Of a stretch of 64,000 nucleotides of DNA, positions 51,681 to 63,665 are shown one piece after another (the stretch's first letter is position 1; the number at the start of each line of letters is the position of its first letter). This DNA is from JADJTT01 sp049306275 (GTDB lineage: Bacteria > Bacteroidota > Bacteroidia > Chitinophagales > Saprospiraceae), in contig JBAQQB010000197.1 of the NCBI GenBank assembly GCA_049306275.1, positions 1 to 64,000 on the forward strand. Direction: 5' to 3'. The notes below the pieces were generated by a model. The model was not told the origin of the DNA. It saw only the letters and a list, made by a program, of their open reading frames with translations, and ran no database searches. Position numbers and translations under genes: made by a program.

Positions 51681-53372
51681 ATGCAGCGGTTGATTTTTTT
51701 TGCAATTTGCTGGTTTTTAATCAATTCGGCGGTTTTTAGCCAAGGAACGACACTTCCGCTTGGCGTGGATGCTTACCATATCGCCGATAGGCTTGACATC
51801 TCTTCGGGACAAGCCGCGCCTTTTTTTACCTCCCTGAAATACTACACCCGGGGTGATGTGGCCCGCTATGCGCTCTCGCTCGACACCTCTTCCAACAACA
51901 GGCTCAGCCGGCGCGACCGGCAGGATCTGGCCTGGCTTTTCAACGATAACAATGAATGGATTCCCGACTCCATCCGCAATTTCAGGAATAAACGGCCCAT
52001 TTTCAAGACTTTCTACAAAACGCCCGCCTTCCTCTGGGAGGTCGACCGGCCCTTCTTTCACCTCCGGGTCAACCCCATGTTGGGCCTGACGACCGGCAGG
52101 GCCAAAGACGACTCAGCCTTCCTCCTCCAAAACCAGCGCGGACTGGAACTGCGTGGCGGCATCGACGACCGAATCTACTTCTACACCAACGTGCTGGAAA
52201 GCCAGGTGCGGTTTCCGGATTACGTCAACCGCCGCATCGCGCGCGACAAAGCCATACCCGGAGCGGGGTTCTACAAACCCTACAACAGCATCATATTCGA
52301 CTTCAAAGACGGCTACGACTTCTTGCTGGCGCAGGGCTACCTGGGTTTTAACGTCACCCGCCACGTCGGGGTTCAATTCGGGCACGGCCGGCACTTTATC
52401 GGCCACGGCTACCGTTCGCTGCTGCTGTCTGATTTTTCCAACAACTACCTCTACCTCAAGCTCAACTGGCGGATCTGGAAGTTCCACCTCCAAAATATCT
52501 TCGCTGAGCTCGCGCAAGACAGCGACCAGAACTCGACCTCCGAACGCATACTGCCCAAGCGTTACCTGGCGGCGCACTACTTCGGCTTCTCCCCCGCTCC
52601 CAACCTCTCCTTTGGCTTCTACGAAGCCGTGGTGTTCAGCCGCGTCGACCATTTTGAGTTTCAATACCTCAACCCCGTCATCCTCTACCGCACAGTGGAG
52701 CAGTTGCTAGGCAGTCCCGACAACATCCTGATCGGCCTCGACGCCAAATGGAATCTCTTCAAGCGCTTCCAACTATATGGCCAGCTGATGATGGACGAGT
52801 TCAAGTTCGACGAGCTCTTTCTGGAAAGAAGGGGCTGGTGGGCCAATAAATTCGGCGTACAGTTGGGCCTCAAATACATCGACGTGCTAGGCATCGACCA
52901 CCTCGACGCCCAGGCAGAGGTCAATTGGGTGCGGCCCTATACCTATGCACACTTCGACAGTACGGCTGTGTATGCCAATTACCAACAGCCGCTCGCACAC
53001 CCGCTGGGCGCCAACTTCCGTGAAGGGATCGCCCGCCTGCGCTACCAGCCCTTTCAAAGACTGGTGCTCCAGGCCCGCCTGATGCGCGCCTACACCGGCC
53101 TCGACCCGGAAGGTGAAAGCTGGGGCGGCAACATCCTCCTTCCCAACGGCCTGCGGCAATCCGACTTTGGTAATTTCATCGGGCAGGGCATCGCGACGAC
53201 CATCACACTTGCCGCGCTTGAACTGAGATACGCCTTTTACCACAATATGTTCCTCGAATTGGAGTTCTTCCATCGGAGACAGGAAAACGAGGCGCCTGAA
53301 TTAACCTATACTACCAATTACATCGGAGGTGGGATTCGGGTCAATCTGGCGAAAACGTACAACGATTTTTGA
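51681..53372 (+). CDS. RemB/Wzi-like outer-membrane beta-barrel protein
   Basis: About 563 residues from ATG 51681 (MQRLIFFAICWFLINSAVFSQ, signal peptide). The rest is an array of amphipathic strands with family-like segments: VQFGHGRHFIGHGYRSLLLSD, YLYLKLNWRIWKFHLQNIFAEL, and a terminal VNLAKTYNDF. Resembles gliding-motility protein RemB and the capsule-assembly Wzi barrel of Bacteroidota; I cannot separate the two by eye. It would sit in the outer membrane. It is divergent from the sortase gene. Confidence 0.72.
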   Translation: MQRLIFFAICWFLINSAVFSQGTTLPLGVDAYHIADRLDISSGQAAPFFTSLKYYTRGDVARYALSLDTSSNNRLSRRDRQDLAWLFNDNNEWIPDSIRNFRNKRPIFKTFYKTPAFLWEVDRPFFHLRVNPMLGLTTGRAKDDSAFLLQNQRGLELRGGIDDRIYFYTNVLESQVRFPDYVNRRIARDKAIPGAGFYKPYNSIIFDFKDGYDFLLAQGYLGFNVTRHVGVQFGHGRHFIGHGYRSLLLSDFSNNYLYLKLNWRIWKFHLQNIFAELAQDSDQNSTSERILPKRYLAAHYFGFSPAPNLSFGFYEAVVFSRVDHFEFQYLNPVILYRTVEQLLGSPDNILIGLDAKWNLFKRFQLYGQLMMDEFKFDELFLERRGWWANKFGVQLGLKYIDVLGIDHLDAQAEVNWVRPYTYAHFDSTAVYANYQQPLAHPLGANFREGIARLRYQPFQRLVLQARLMRAYTGLDPEGESWGGNILLPNGLRQSDFGNFIGQGIATTITLAALELRYAFYHNMFLELEFFHRRQENEAPELTYTTNYIGGGIRVNLAKTYNDF

Positions 53373-53432
53373 CAGAATTTGACAGGATGGCGACGGATTT
53401 AGAATTTGCGAACAGAAAAATGAAAACAATAC

Positions 53433-57110
<3,678 letters not shown>

Positions 57111-57146
57111 GCGCAGGGTAAGCCAAAGTTGTGTAATTTCGCAGCC

Positions 57147-58349
57147 ATGAAAACCGACGTTGTTATTATTGGGGCTGGTATTGTAGGGTTGGCCACCGCT
57201 TTTCAGTTGAGCAGGAAAAATCCGGGTTTGAATATCTGTGTGCTCGACAAGGAGCGGGAGGTGGCCGCGCACCAGACCGGACACAACAGCGGCGTCATTC
57301 ATTCGGGCATTTACTACAAGCCGGGCGGATCAAAAGCGGTCAATTGTCGGAAGGGTTACCAATACTTGCTCGATTTCTGTGATCAAAACGGAGTACCTTA
57401 CGAAATTTGCGGAAAGGTTATCGCCGCCACGCGAAAAGAAGAATTGCCCCAACTGCAATCCATCTTCGAGCGCGGCCAGGCCAACGGGCTGGAAGGCATC
57501 CGGATGTTGACAAAGGAAGAAGTCGCTGAGATCGAGCCTCATGTTGCCGCAGTAGCCGGTATTTGGGTTCCGCAAACAGGGATCATCGACTACGCCGAGG
57601 TGGCGCGAAAATACGCCTCTCTGCTGGAAGCCCAAGGTGGAACACTGTTATTGGGACATGCTTTTAAAGGCATTCAGCGTCGCGAAGGCCGCCTGATCGT
57701 CAGGCACAACGGGGGCGAGATCGAGACCCGTTTGCTGGCGACCTGCGCCGGGCTCCACGCCGACAAGGTAGCCCGGCTCACCGGCGATAATCCCGGTATT
57801 CTGACCGTGCCGTTTCGTGGAGAATACTATGTTTTGTCGCCCGAAAAGCAACACCTGGTCAACAACCTGATCTACCCTGTACCTAACCCAGACTTCCCAT
57901 TCTTGGGCGTACACTACACCAGAATGATGCGCGGCGGCATCGAAGCCGGACCCAACGCCGTGCTGGCTTTCCGCAGGGAAGGATACAGCAGGTGGGATAT
58001 CCGGTGGAAGGAACTCTTCGAGACCCTGGTGCATCCGGGGTTCCGGAAAGTAGCTTCCAGGTACTGGCGCACCGGTTTGGGGGAAATACACCGTTCATTT
58101 TCCAAAGCGGCTTTTGTCAAGGCTTTGCAACACCTGATACCCGAAGTAGGCTATGACGACCTTCAAAGAGGCGGTGCAGGCGTAAGGGCCCAGGCCATTG
58201 ACATGCGGGGAAACCTGGCCGACGATTTTCTGATACACGAAAGCCCTCAAATCATACACGTATTGAACGCACCCTCTCCTGCCGCCACTGCATCGCTGGC
58301 AATCGGCGAGACGGTTGCGGAAAAGATCATGAACCAATTAACCAAATAA
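57147..58349 (+). CDS. lhgO: L-2-hydroxyglutarate oxidase (FAD-dependent)
   Basis: About 400 residues from ATG 57147 (MKTDVVIIGAGIVG); the GTG-like start at 57129 is less likely. The dinucleotide-binding GAGIVGLATAFQL and a DAO-type fold are clear; the active-site region HQTGHNSGVIHSGIYYKPG is the LhgO signature. It oxidises L-2-hydroxyglutarate to 2-oxoglutarate. It is 36 bp after metH and 2 bp before the sugar acetyltransferase, so it may be read with the polysaccharide operon without sharing its function. Confidence 0.92.
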   Translation: MKTDVVIIGAGIVGLATAFQLSRKNPGLNICVLDKEREVAAHQTGHNSGVIHSGIYYKPGGSKAVNCRKGYQYLLDFCDQNGVPYEICGKVIAATRKEELPQLQSIFERGQANGLEGIRMLTKEEVAEIEPHVAAVAGIWVPQTGIIDYAEVARKYASLLEAQGGTLLLGHAFKGIQRREGRLIVRHNGGEIETRLLATCAGLHADKVARLTGDNPGILTVPFRGEYYVLSPEKQHLVNNLIYPVPNPDFPFLGVHYTRMMRGGIEAGPNAVLAFRREGYSRWDIRWKELFETLVHPGFRKVASRYWRTGLGEIHRSFSKAAFVKALQHLIPEVGYDDLQRGGAGVRAQAIDMRGNLADDFLIHESPQIIHVLNAPSPAATASLAIGETVAEKIMNQLTK

Positions 58350-58351
58350 CT

Positions 58352-58936
58352 ATGCAAGATGTGTTTATTCACCCAAGCGCTATTGTCGACGAGGGCGCCC
58401 GCATTGGGAAGGGAACCAAGGTCTGGCACTTCTGCCACCTCATGCCGGGCTGCGAGATCGGGGAGAACTGCTCCCTGGGCCAGAACGTGTTTGTAGCAAA
58501 CGGCGTAGTGCTGGGGCGCAATGTAAAAGTACAGAACAACGTATCCCTTTACGAAGGAGTCGTTTGCGAAGACGACGTTTTCCTCGGCCCCTCGATGGTA
58601 TTTACCAATATCACCAACCCGAGGAGCGCTGTGGTGCGCAAGGGGCAATACGCCGTCACCCATGTGGAAAAAGGCGTTTCGATCGGCGCCAACGCTACGG
58701 TCGTCTGCGGCCATCGCATCGGCGCCCATGCTTTTATCGGCGCGGGCTCCGTGGTGACAAAAGACGTTCCTGCCTTCGCCCTCATGATGGGCAACCCCGC
58801 ACGGCAGGCCGGATGGATGAGCCGGTATGGCCATCGCCTGGCATTCGACGCCCAGAGCAAAGCGACCTGCCCGGAGAGTGGCGAGGTGTATGTGTTGGAA
58901 AAAAATCAGGTAAGAATAGAAACCCCGATCATTTAA
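58352..58936 (+). CDS. Left-handed beta-helix N-acetyltransferase (WbpD-like)
   Basis: 194 residues. Hexapeptide repeats run through residues 10-150 (IGKGTKVWHFCHLMPGCEIGENCSLG, VVLGRNVKVQNNVSLY). Close to WbpD-type enzymes that acetylate UDP-2-acetamido-3-amino-glucuronate, a step in di-N-acetylated uronic acid sugars. Typical partner genes are WbpA (next gene), WbpB and WbpE; the latter two are not in this window and might follow beyond its end. Acceptor is inferred from context. Confidence 0.83.
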   Translation: MQDVFIHPSAIVDEGARIGKGTKVWHFCHLMPGCEIGENCSLGQNVFVANGVVLGRNVKVQNNVSLYEGVVCEDDVFLGPSMVFTNITNPRSAVVRKGQYAVTHVEKGVSIGANATVVCGHRIGAHAFIGAGSVVTKDVPAFALMMGNPARQAGWMSRYGHRLAFDAQSKATCPESGEVYVLEKNQVRIETPII

Positions 58937-58949
58937 TAAACCGAATCCC

Positions 58950-60242
58950 GTGTACAAGCAACTGACTACCAAGGAAAAAAGAATCGCCGTTATCGGACTG
59001 GGCTATGTAGGCCTGCCGCTGGCCCTTGAATTTGCAAAAAAGTTCAGCGTAATCGGCTTCGACATTAGTCCGGAGCGCGTCGAGATGATGAAACAGGGCA
59101 TAGACCCCTCCAACGAACTCGCCCCGGAAGCTTTTCTCGACAAAGACATGTTTTATACCGCCGACCCGGCCGACCTGAAAAAGGCCCACTTTTTTATCGT
59201 GGCGGTGCCTACGCCGGTCGATGAGCACAAGGTGCCCAATCTCAAACCCCTGTACTCGGCTTCCGAAACGGTGGGCAAGTACCTGAAAAAGGGCGACTAC
59301 GTCGTCTACGAATCGACTGTATATCCGGGTTGTACGGAAGAAGATTGCCTCCCAATCCTCGAAGAGTTTTCCGGCTTAAAAGCAGGGATTGATTTCAAAT
59401 ACGGCTACTCACCTGAACGAATCAACCCGGGCGACAAAGAGCGCACTGTGGAGAAAATCCTGAAAGTCGTGTCGGGCAACGACAACGAAGCCCTGGAAGA
59501 AGTAGCGCAGATTTACGGCGCCATCATCGAGGCTGGGGTATACAAGGCCGCCTCCGTTAAAGTCGCCGAAGCGGCGAAGGTAATCGAGAATACCCAACGC
59601 GACCTGAACATCTCCTTCATGAACGAACTGTCGATTATCTTCGACAGAATGGGCATCGATACCAAAGACGTGCTGGAGGCAGCTTCCACGAAGTGGAACT
59701 TCATGAGGTTTTCGCCCGGCCTGGTGGGCGGCCATTGCATCAGCGTGGATCCATACTACCTGCTGCACAAGTCCAAGCAACTGGGCTACGACCCACAGGT
59801 CATCCTGAGCGGACGCCGGATCAACGACGGTATGCCGGCTTTCATCGCCAAGCGGCTGGTGCAGATGCTCATCCAGAAAGGTAAAGGCCCCGGGCAATCG
59901 AAAGTGCTGGTCATGGGCGTCACCTTCAAGGAAAACGTTTCCGATATCCGGAATTCAAAAGTGGTAGACCTCGTGCAGGAACTGATGCAGTATTCCGTAA
60001 ATGTGCATGTGACCGACGGGCACGCTTCGCCCAACGAAGTGGCTCACGAGTACAAGCTCACGTTGATCGACAATATTTCCAATGATTACGATGCCGTGAT
60101 CGTTGCTGTCAACCACGATGAATACAAAGGAAAAGACCAGCAATTTTTCAGGTCGATCATGCGGGAACAGCCTATATTGATGGATTTGAAAGCCATTTAT
60201 AACTACGAGACGTCCAATGATTTCACGTACTGGAGGTTATGA
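58950..60242 (+). CDS. Nucleotide-sugar dehydrogenase (WbpA/TviB type)
   Basis: 430 residues from GTG 58950. UDP-sugar 6-dehydrogenase that oxidises UDP-N-acetylhexosamine to the uronic acid. NAD Rossmann motif GLGYVGLPLALEF (about 16-28); catalytic Cys in LVGGHCISVDPYYL (about 262); SKVLVMGVTFKENVSDIRNSK near the C-terminus. WbpA and TviB/WbpO differ in the epimer they use and cannot be told apart by eye. With the acetyltransferase before it, a WbpA role is more likely. Its stop overlaps the start of the UpxY-type gene (ATGA). Confidence 0.9.
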   Translation: MYKQLTTKEKRIAVIGLGYVGLPLALEFAKKFSVIGFDISPERVEMMKQGIDPSNELAPEAFLDKDMFYTADPADLKKAHFFIVAVPTPVDEHKVPNLKPLYSASETVGKYLKKGDYVVYESTVYPGCTEEDCLPILEEFSGLKAGIDFKYGYSPERINPGDKERTVEKILKVVSGNDNEALEEVAQIYGAIIEAGVYKAASVKVAEAAKVIENTQRDLNISFMNELSIIFDRMGIDTKDVLEAASTKWNFMRFSPGLVGGHCISVDPYYLLHKSKQLGYDPQVILSGRRINDGMPAFIAKRLVQMLIQKGKGPGQSKVLVMGVTFKENVSDIRNSKVVDLVQELMQYSVNVHVTDGHASPNEVAHEYKLTLIDNISNDYDAVIVAVNHDEYKGKDQQFFRSIMREQPILMDLKAIYNYETSNDFTYWRL

Positions 60243-60799
60243 GCAAAGCGGAATTTGTGAATCAACTGGATGCCGATGAACCCCGCTGGTTTGCCATCTA
60301 TACCCGCTACAAATGCGAGAAAATGGCTTTCCAGCAGTTGGTCAAGAAAGGCGTTGCGGTATACCTGCCCCTGCAAAAGCACACCCGCAGGTATACGCGC
60401 AAGATCCGCATCGTGGAACTCCCGCTGATCAGCTGTTACCTCTTTGTCAAGATCACCAAGGCCGACTACGTCAAGGTGCTGGAAACAGAGAACGTGCAAG
60501 GCTTCGTGCGATTTTCCCAAAACCTGATCTCCATCCCTGAGCACGAGATCAACATGATGAAGCGAATTTTGGGCGAAGGTTGGGAAGTGCAAGCGGAAAA
60601 AACCACCTTTGTGGCTGGCGACGAAGTGGAAATCGCCGTCGGCAACCTGATGGGCATGAAAGGGGTTCTGGTAGAAGCAGAAGAGAATAAAACCCAGGTG
60701 CTGGTAGAGCTGGAGCGGCTGGGTTACACCCTGAGAATTTCTGTCGACAAGTCAATACTGATGAAGACGGGTATCGTCAGGCAAAAACAAGATCCTTGA
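60239..60799 (+). CDS. UpxY-family transcription antiterminator (NusG-like)
   Basis: 186 residues. NusG N-terminal domain (about 15-120: FAIYTRYKCEKMAFQQL, RIVELPLISCYLFVKI) and a KOW domain (about 128-180: FVAGDEVEIAVGNLMGMKGVLVEAE). UpxY-type proteins in Bacteroides act on the 5' leader of their own capsule operon. Here the gene is inside, not at the head of, a set of sugar genes and overlaps its neighbours on both sides, so it may control the genes that follow. No leader of usual type is seen in the window. Confidence 0.88.
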   Translation: MSKAEFVNQLDADEPRWFAIYTRYKCEKMAFQQLVKKGVAVYLPLQKHTRRYTRKIRIVELPLISCYLFVKITKADYVKVLETENVQGFVRFSQNLISIPEHEINMMKRILGEGWEVQAEKTTFVAGDEVEIAVGNLMGMKGVLVEAEENKTQVLVELERLGYTLRISVDKSILMKTGIVRQKQDP

Positions 60800-61410
60800 G
60801 CGAAAGGCACATTCATCCTATCTTTGACAAACTCCTTCAAAGGGAGGAGCGTGAACGGCGCCTTGGCCAGCGTAGCAAGGTGGTCTGGCTCACCGGTCTT
60901 TCCGGTTCAGGGAAAAGCACCATCGCCCTTCGCCTGGAGCGTTTGCTTTTCGAAAACGGCTACTTCGCCCAGGTGCTCGACGGCGACAATATCCGCTCGG
61001 GGATCAACAACAACCTGAGCTTCAGTATCGAAGACCGGCAGGAAAACATCCGCCGCATCGCTGAAATCTCGCGTCTTTACCTCCACAGCGGGATCATCAC
61101 CATCAACTGTTTCATCAGCCCGACGCGTGAGATCCGGGAGTTCGCAAAACAGATCATTGGGGCGGATGATTTCCTGGAAGTCTACATCAACGCGCCTCTG
61201 GATGTCTGCGAAAACCGCGATGTCAAAGGGTTATACCAAAAAGCCAGAAGAGGAGAGATCAAGGAGTTTACGGGCATCGACTCGCCTTACGAGCCCCCGC
61301 TGCAACCGGCGCTGGAGATCAGGACCGACCTGCTGGGCATTGAAGAGGCGGCGGAAAGCCTGTACCGCTTTTTGCTCCCCCACATTGCACAGGAACACAC
61401 CATTGTTTGA
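60796..61410 (+). CDS. cysC: Adenylylsulfate kinase (APS kinase)
   Basis: 204 residues from TTG 60796, overlapping the upstream stop (TTGA). Makes PAPS from APS. Walker A GLSGSGKSTIAL (about 35-46), the DGDNIRSGIN substrate loop (about 65-74), and YINAPLDVCENRDVKGLY are family markers. PAPS feeds sulfotransferases or reductases. Placement after UpxY and before cysD/N within a polysaccharide operon points to sulfated glycan synthesis, an inference. Confidence 0.94.
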   Translation: MSERHIHPIFDKLLQREERERRLGQRSKVVWLTGLSGSGKSTIALRLERLLFENGYFAQVLDGDNIRSGINNNLSFSIEDRQENIRRIAEISRLYLHSGIITINCFISPTREIREFAKQIIGADDFLEVYINAPLDVCENRDVKGLYQKARRGEIKEFTGIDSPYEPPLQPALEIRTDLLGIEEAAESLYRFLLPHIAQEHTIV

Positions 61411-61413
61411 CCT

Positions 61414-62316
61414 ATGAAATACCATTTAAACCACCTGAAGGAACTCGAGGCGGAATCCATTTTCGTCATTCGCGAGGTGGTCGCCCAATTTGAGCGGCCG
61501 GTCCTGCTGTTTTCCGGCGGTAAAGACTCCATCCTGCTGACCTGGCTGGCGCAGAAAGCCTTTCATCCGGCACGAATTCCCTTTCCCCTGCTGCATATCG
61601 ACACAGGACACAACTTCCCCGAAACCCTGACCTACCGCGATCAGCTGGTGGCTAAGCTCGGCGTGAAACTCCTCATCGGCTCCGTCCAGGAAGCGATCGA
61701 CAAGGGCCTTGTCGTCGAAGAAAAGGGCTACAACGCCAGCCGCAACAATATCCAGACCCAAACCTTGCTCGAAGCCCTGGAGCGTGGCAAATTCGACGCC
61801 GCCATGGGAGGCGGCCGCCGCGACGAGGAAAAGGCCCGCGCCAAAGAGCGCTTCTTCTCCCACCGCGACGAATTCGGGCAATGGGACCCCAAAAACCAGC
61901 GGCCCGAACTCTGGAACCTCTTCAACGGAAAAAAACACATCGGCGAGCACTTCCGCGTTTTCCCCATCAGCAACTGGACCGAACTCGACGTCTGGCAGTA
62001 CCTGCTCATGGAAAAAGTCGAGCTCCCGTCCCTCTACTTCACCCACCATCGCGACTGCTTCGTGCGCGACGGTGTCATCTACGCCGACTCCGAATACATC
62101 CGCAAGAAACCCGATGAGCGGGTCCAAAGCATGCAGATCCGCTTCCGCACCATCGGCGACATGACCTGCACCGGCGCCACCCTCTCCGACGCCGACACCC
62201 TCGAAAAGGTCGTGCAGGAAGTAGCCACCTCCCGCTACACCGAGCGCGGCACCCGCGCCGACGACAAGCGCTCCGAAACGGCGATGGAGGACAGGAAGAA
62301 GCAAGGATATTTCTAA
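61414..62316 (+). CDS. cysD: Sulfate adenylyltransferase subunit 2
   Basis: 300 residues. The PP-loop subunit of ATP sulfurylase; adenylylates sulfate with help from the CysN GTPase. PP-loop FSGGKDSILLTW (about 30-41) and GGGRRDEEKARAKERFFS, the substrate loop. Length is normal. It starts 4 bp after cysC. The gene ends before a 74-bp gap with a strong hairpin and then cysN. Confidence 0.95.
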   Translation: MKYHLNHLKELEAESIFVIREVVAQFERPVLLFSGGKDSILLTWLAQKAFHPARIPFPLLHIDTGHNFPETLTYRDQLVAKLGVKLLIGSVQEAIDKGLVVEEKGYNASRNNIQTQTLLEALERGKFDAAMGGGRRDEEKARAKERFFSHRDEFGQWDPKNQRPELWNLFNGKKHIGEHFRVFPISNWTELDVWQYLLMEKVELPSLYFTHHRDCFVRDGVIYADSEYIRKKPDERVQSMQIRFRTIGDMTCTGATLSDADTLEKVVQEVATSRYTERGTRADDKRSETAMEDRKKQGYF

Positions 62317-62333
62317 GAGTTTATAAGTTTATG

Positions 62334-62367
62334 AGGGTATGAGTTTTTGAAGAAAAACTCATACCCT
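62334..62367 (+). terminator. Hairpin between cysD and cysN
   Basis: Perfect 15-bp stem AGGGTATGAGTTTTT / AAAAACTCATACCCT with a 4-nt loop (gaag). The following DNA is A-rich rather than T-rich and repeats the AAAAACTC word. Without a T run it may be a transcript-processing or stability element, or a weak attenuator of cysN. Confidence 0.5.
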
Positions 62368-62390
62368 TAAAAACTCAAAAACTATTAAAG

Positions 62391-63656
62391 ATGAACGAAA
62401 TCAATTATACCGACATGGAACTCCTGCGCTTCACCACAGCAGGAAGCGTGGACGACGGAAAGAGCACCCTCATCGGAAGGTTGCTGTACGATAGCAAGTC
62501 CATTCTGGAAGACCAATATGAAGCGGTGAAACTGAGCAGTGAGCGCAGGGGCGAAACCGAGGTCAACCTGGCCCTGCTGACCGACGGCCTCAAGGCGGAG
62601 CGTGAGCAGGGCATCACCATCGATGTGGCCTACCGCTATTTTTCCACCCCGAAGCGCAAGTTCATCATCGCAGATACGCCAGGTCATATCCAGTACACCC
62701 GCAATATGGTGACCGGCGCATCCACGGCCAACGTCGCGCTCATTCTGGTGGATGCGCGGCAAGGGGTGGTGGAGCAGACCCGCCGTCACGCCATCATCGC
62801 GTCCCTGCTCCAGATTCCACACATGGTGGTCTGCATCAACAAGATGGACCTGGTGAATTACGACGAGGAGAGATATGAGCAGATCCGCTACGAGTTCGAA
62901 AGCTTTGCTTCCAAGCTCGACGTGCACGACATTTCTTTTGTGCCTATCTCCGCCCTGCGCGGCGACAATGTGGTAGATCGCTCCGCCAACATGACCTGGT
63001 ATCAGGGCCCCACCCTGATGTACTACCTCGAAAACGTGCACATTGCCAGCGACCACAACTTCATCGACTGCCGCTTCCCTGTGCAGCTGGTGATCCGGCC
63101 CAATACCGACGACTACCACGACTACCGGGGTTATTCCGGACGGGTGGCAGGCGGAATTTTCAAGAAGGGCGACAAGGTGATGTTGCTGCCCAGCGGGTTC
63201 GCGTCCACCATTTCCCGCATCGAAACCTACGACGGTGAGGTGATGGAAGCCTTCCCGCCCATGTCGGTGACCATTTTGCTCGAAAACGACATCGACATCA
63301 GCCGTGGCGATATGATCGTCAGGGAAAACAACATCCCCGAAATCACCCAGGATGTGGACGTGATGATCTGCTGGTTCAACGAGCGGCCGCTGCAACTGAA
63401 CGGGAAATACGCCCTTCGCCACACGACCCAGGAAATGCGCTGCGTGGTGAAAGATATTCGCTATAAATTGGACATCAACACATTGCATAGAAATCTGGTG
63501 GACAAGGAGATCAAGATGAACGACATTGCGCGGATTGCTCTCCGTACTACCAAACCCATTTTCGCCGATTCATACCGCAAGAACCGCATAACCGGGAGCC
63601 TGATCCTGGTCGATGAAGGGACGAACGAAACGGTCGGAGCCGGTATGATCATTTAA
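62391..63656 (+). CDS. cysN: Sulfate adenylyltransferase subunit 1 (GTPase)
   Basis: 421 residues. EF-Tu-like GTPase that couples GTP hydrolysis to APS formation by CysD. G1 GSVDDGKSTLIGRL, switch region EQGITIDVAYRYF, G3 DTPGH and G4 NKMD are present. It ends at about the EF-Tu-like domain 3, shorter than the approximately 475-residue E. coli protein and without a fused CysC, which is a separate gene here. The epimerase starts 9 bp later. Confidence 0.95.
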   Translation: MNEINYTDMELLRFTTAGSVDDGKSTLIGRLLYDSKSILEDQYEAVKLSSERRGETEVNLALLTDGLKAEREQGITIDVAYRYFSTPKRKFIIADTPGHIQYTRNMVTGASTANVALILVDARQGVVEQTRRHAIIASLLQIPHMVVCINKMDLVNYDEERYEQIRYEFESFASKLDVHDISFVPISALRGDNVVDRSANMTWYQGPTLMYYLENVHIASDHNFIDCRFPVQLVIRPNTDDYHDYRGYSGRVAGGIFKKGDKVMLLPSGFASTISRIETYDGEVMEAFPPMSVTILLENDIDISRGDMIVRENNIPEITQDVDVMICWFNERPLQLNGKYALRHTTQEMRCVVKDIRYKLDINTLHRNLVDKEIKMNDIARIALRTTKPIFADSYRKNRITGSLILVDEGTNETVGAGMII

Positions 63657-63665
63657 CAGCCAACT

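Noticed and set aside
53373..53432. Possible cobalamin or SAM riboswitch before metH
   Set aside because: The gap is only 60 bp and lacks conserved riboswitch motifs.
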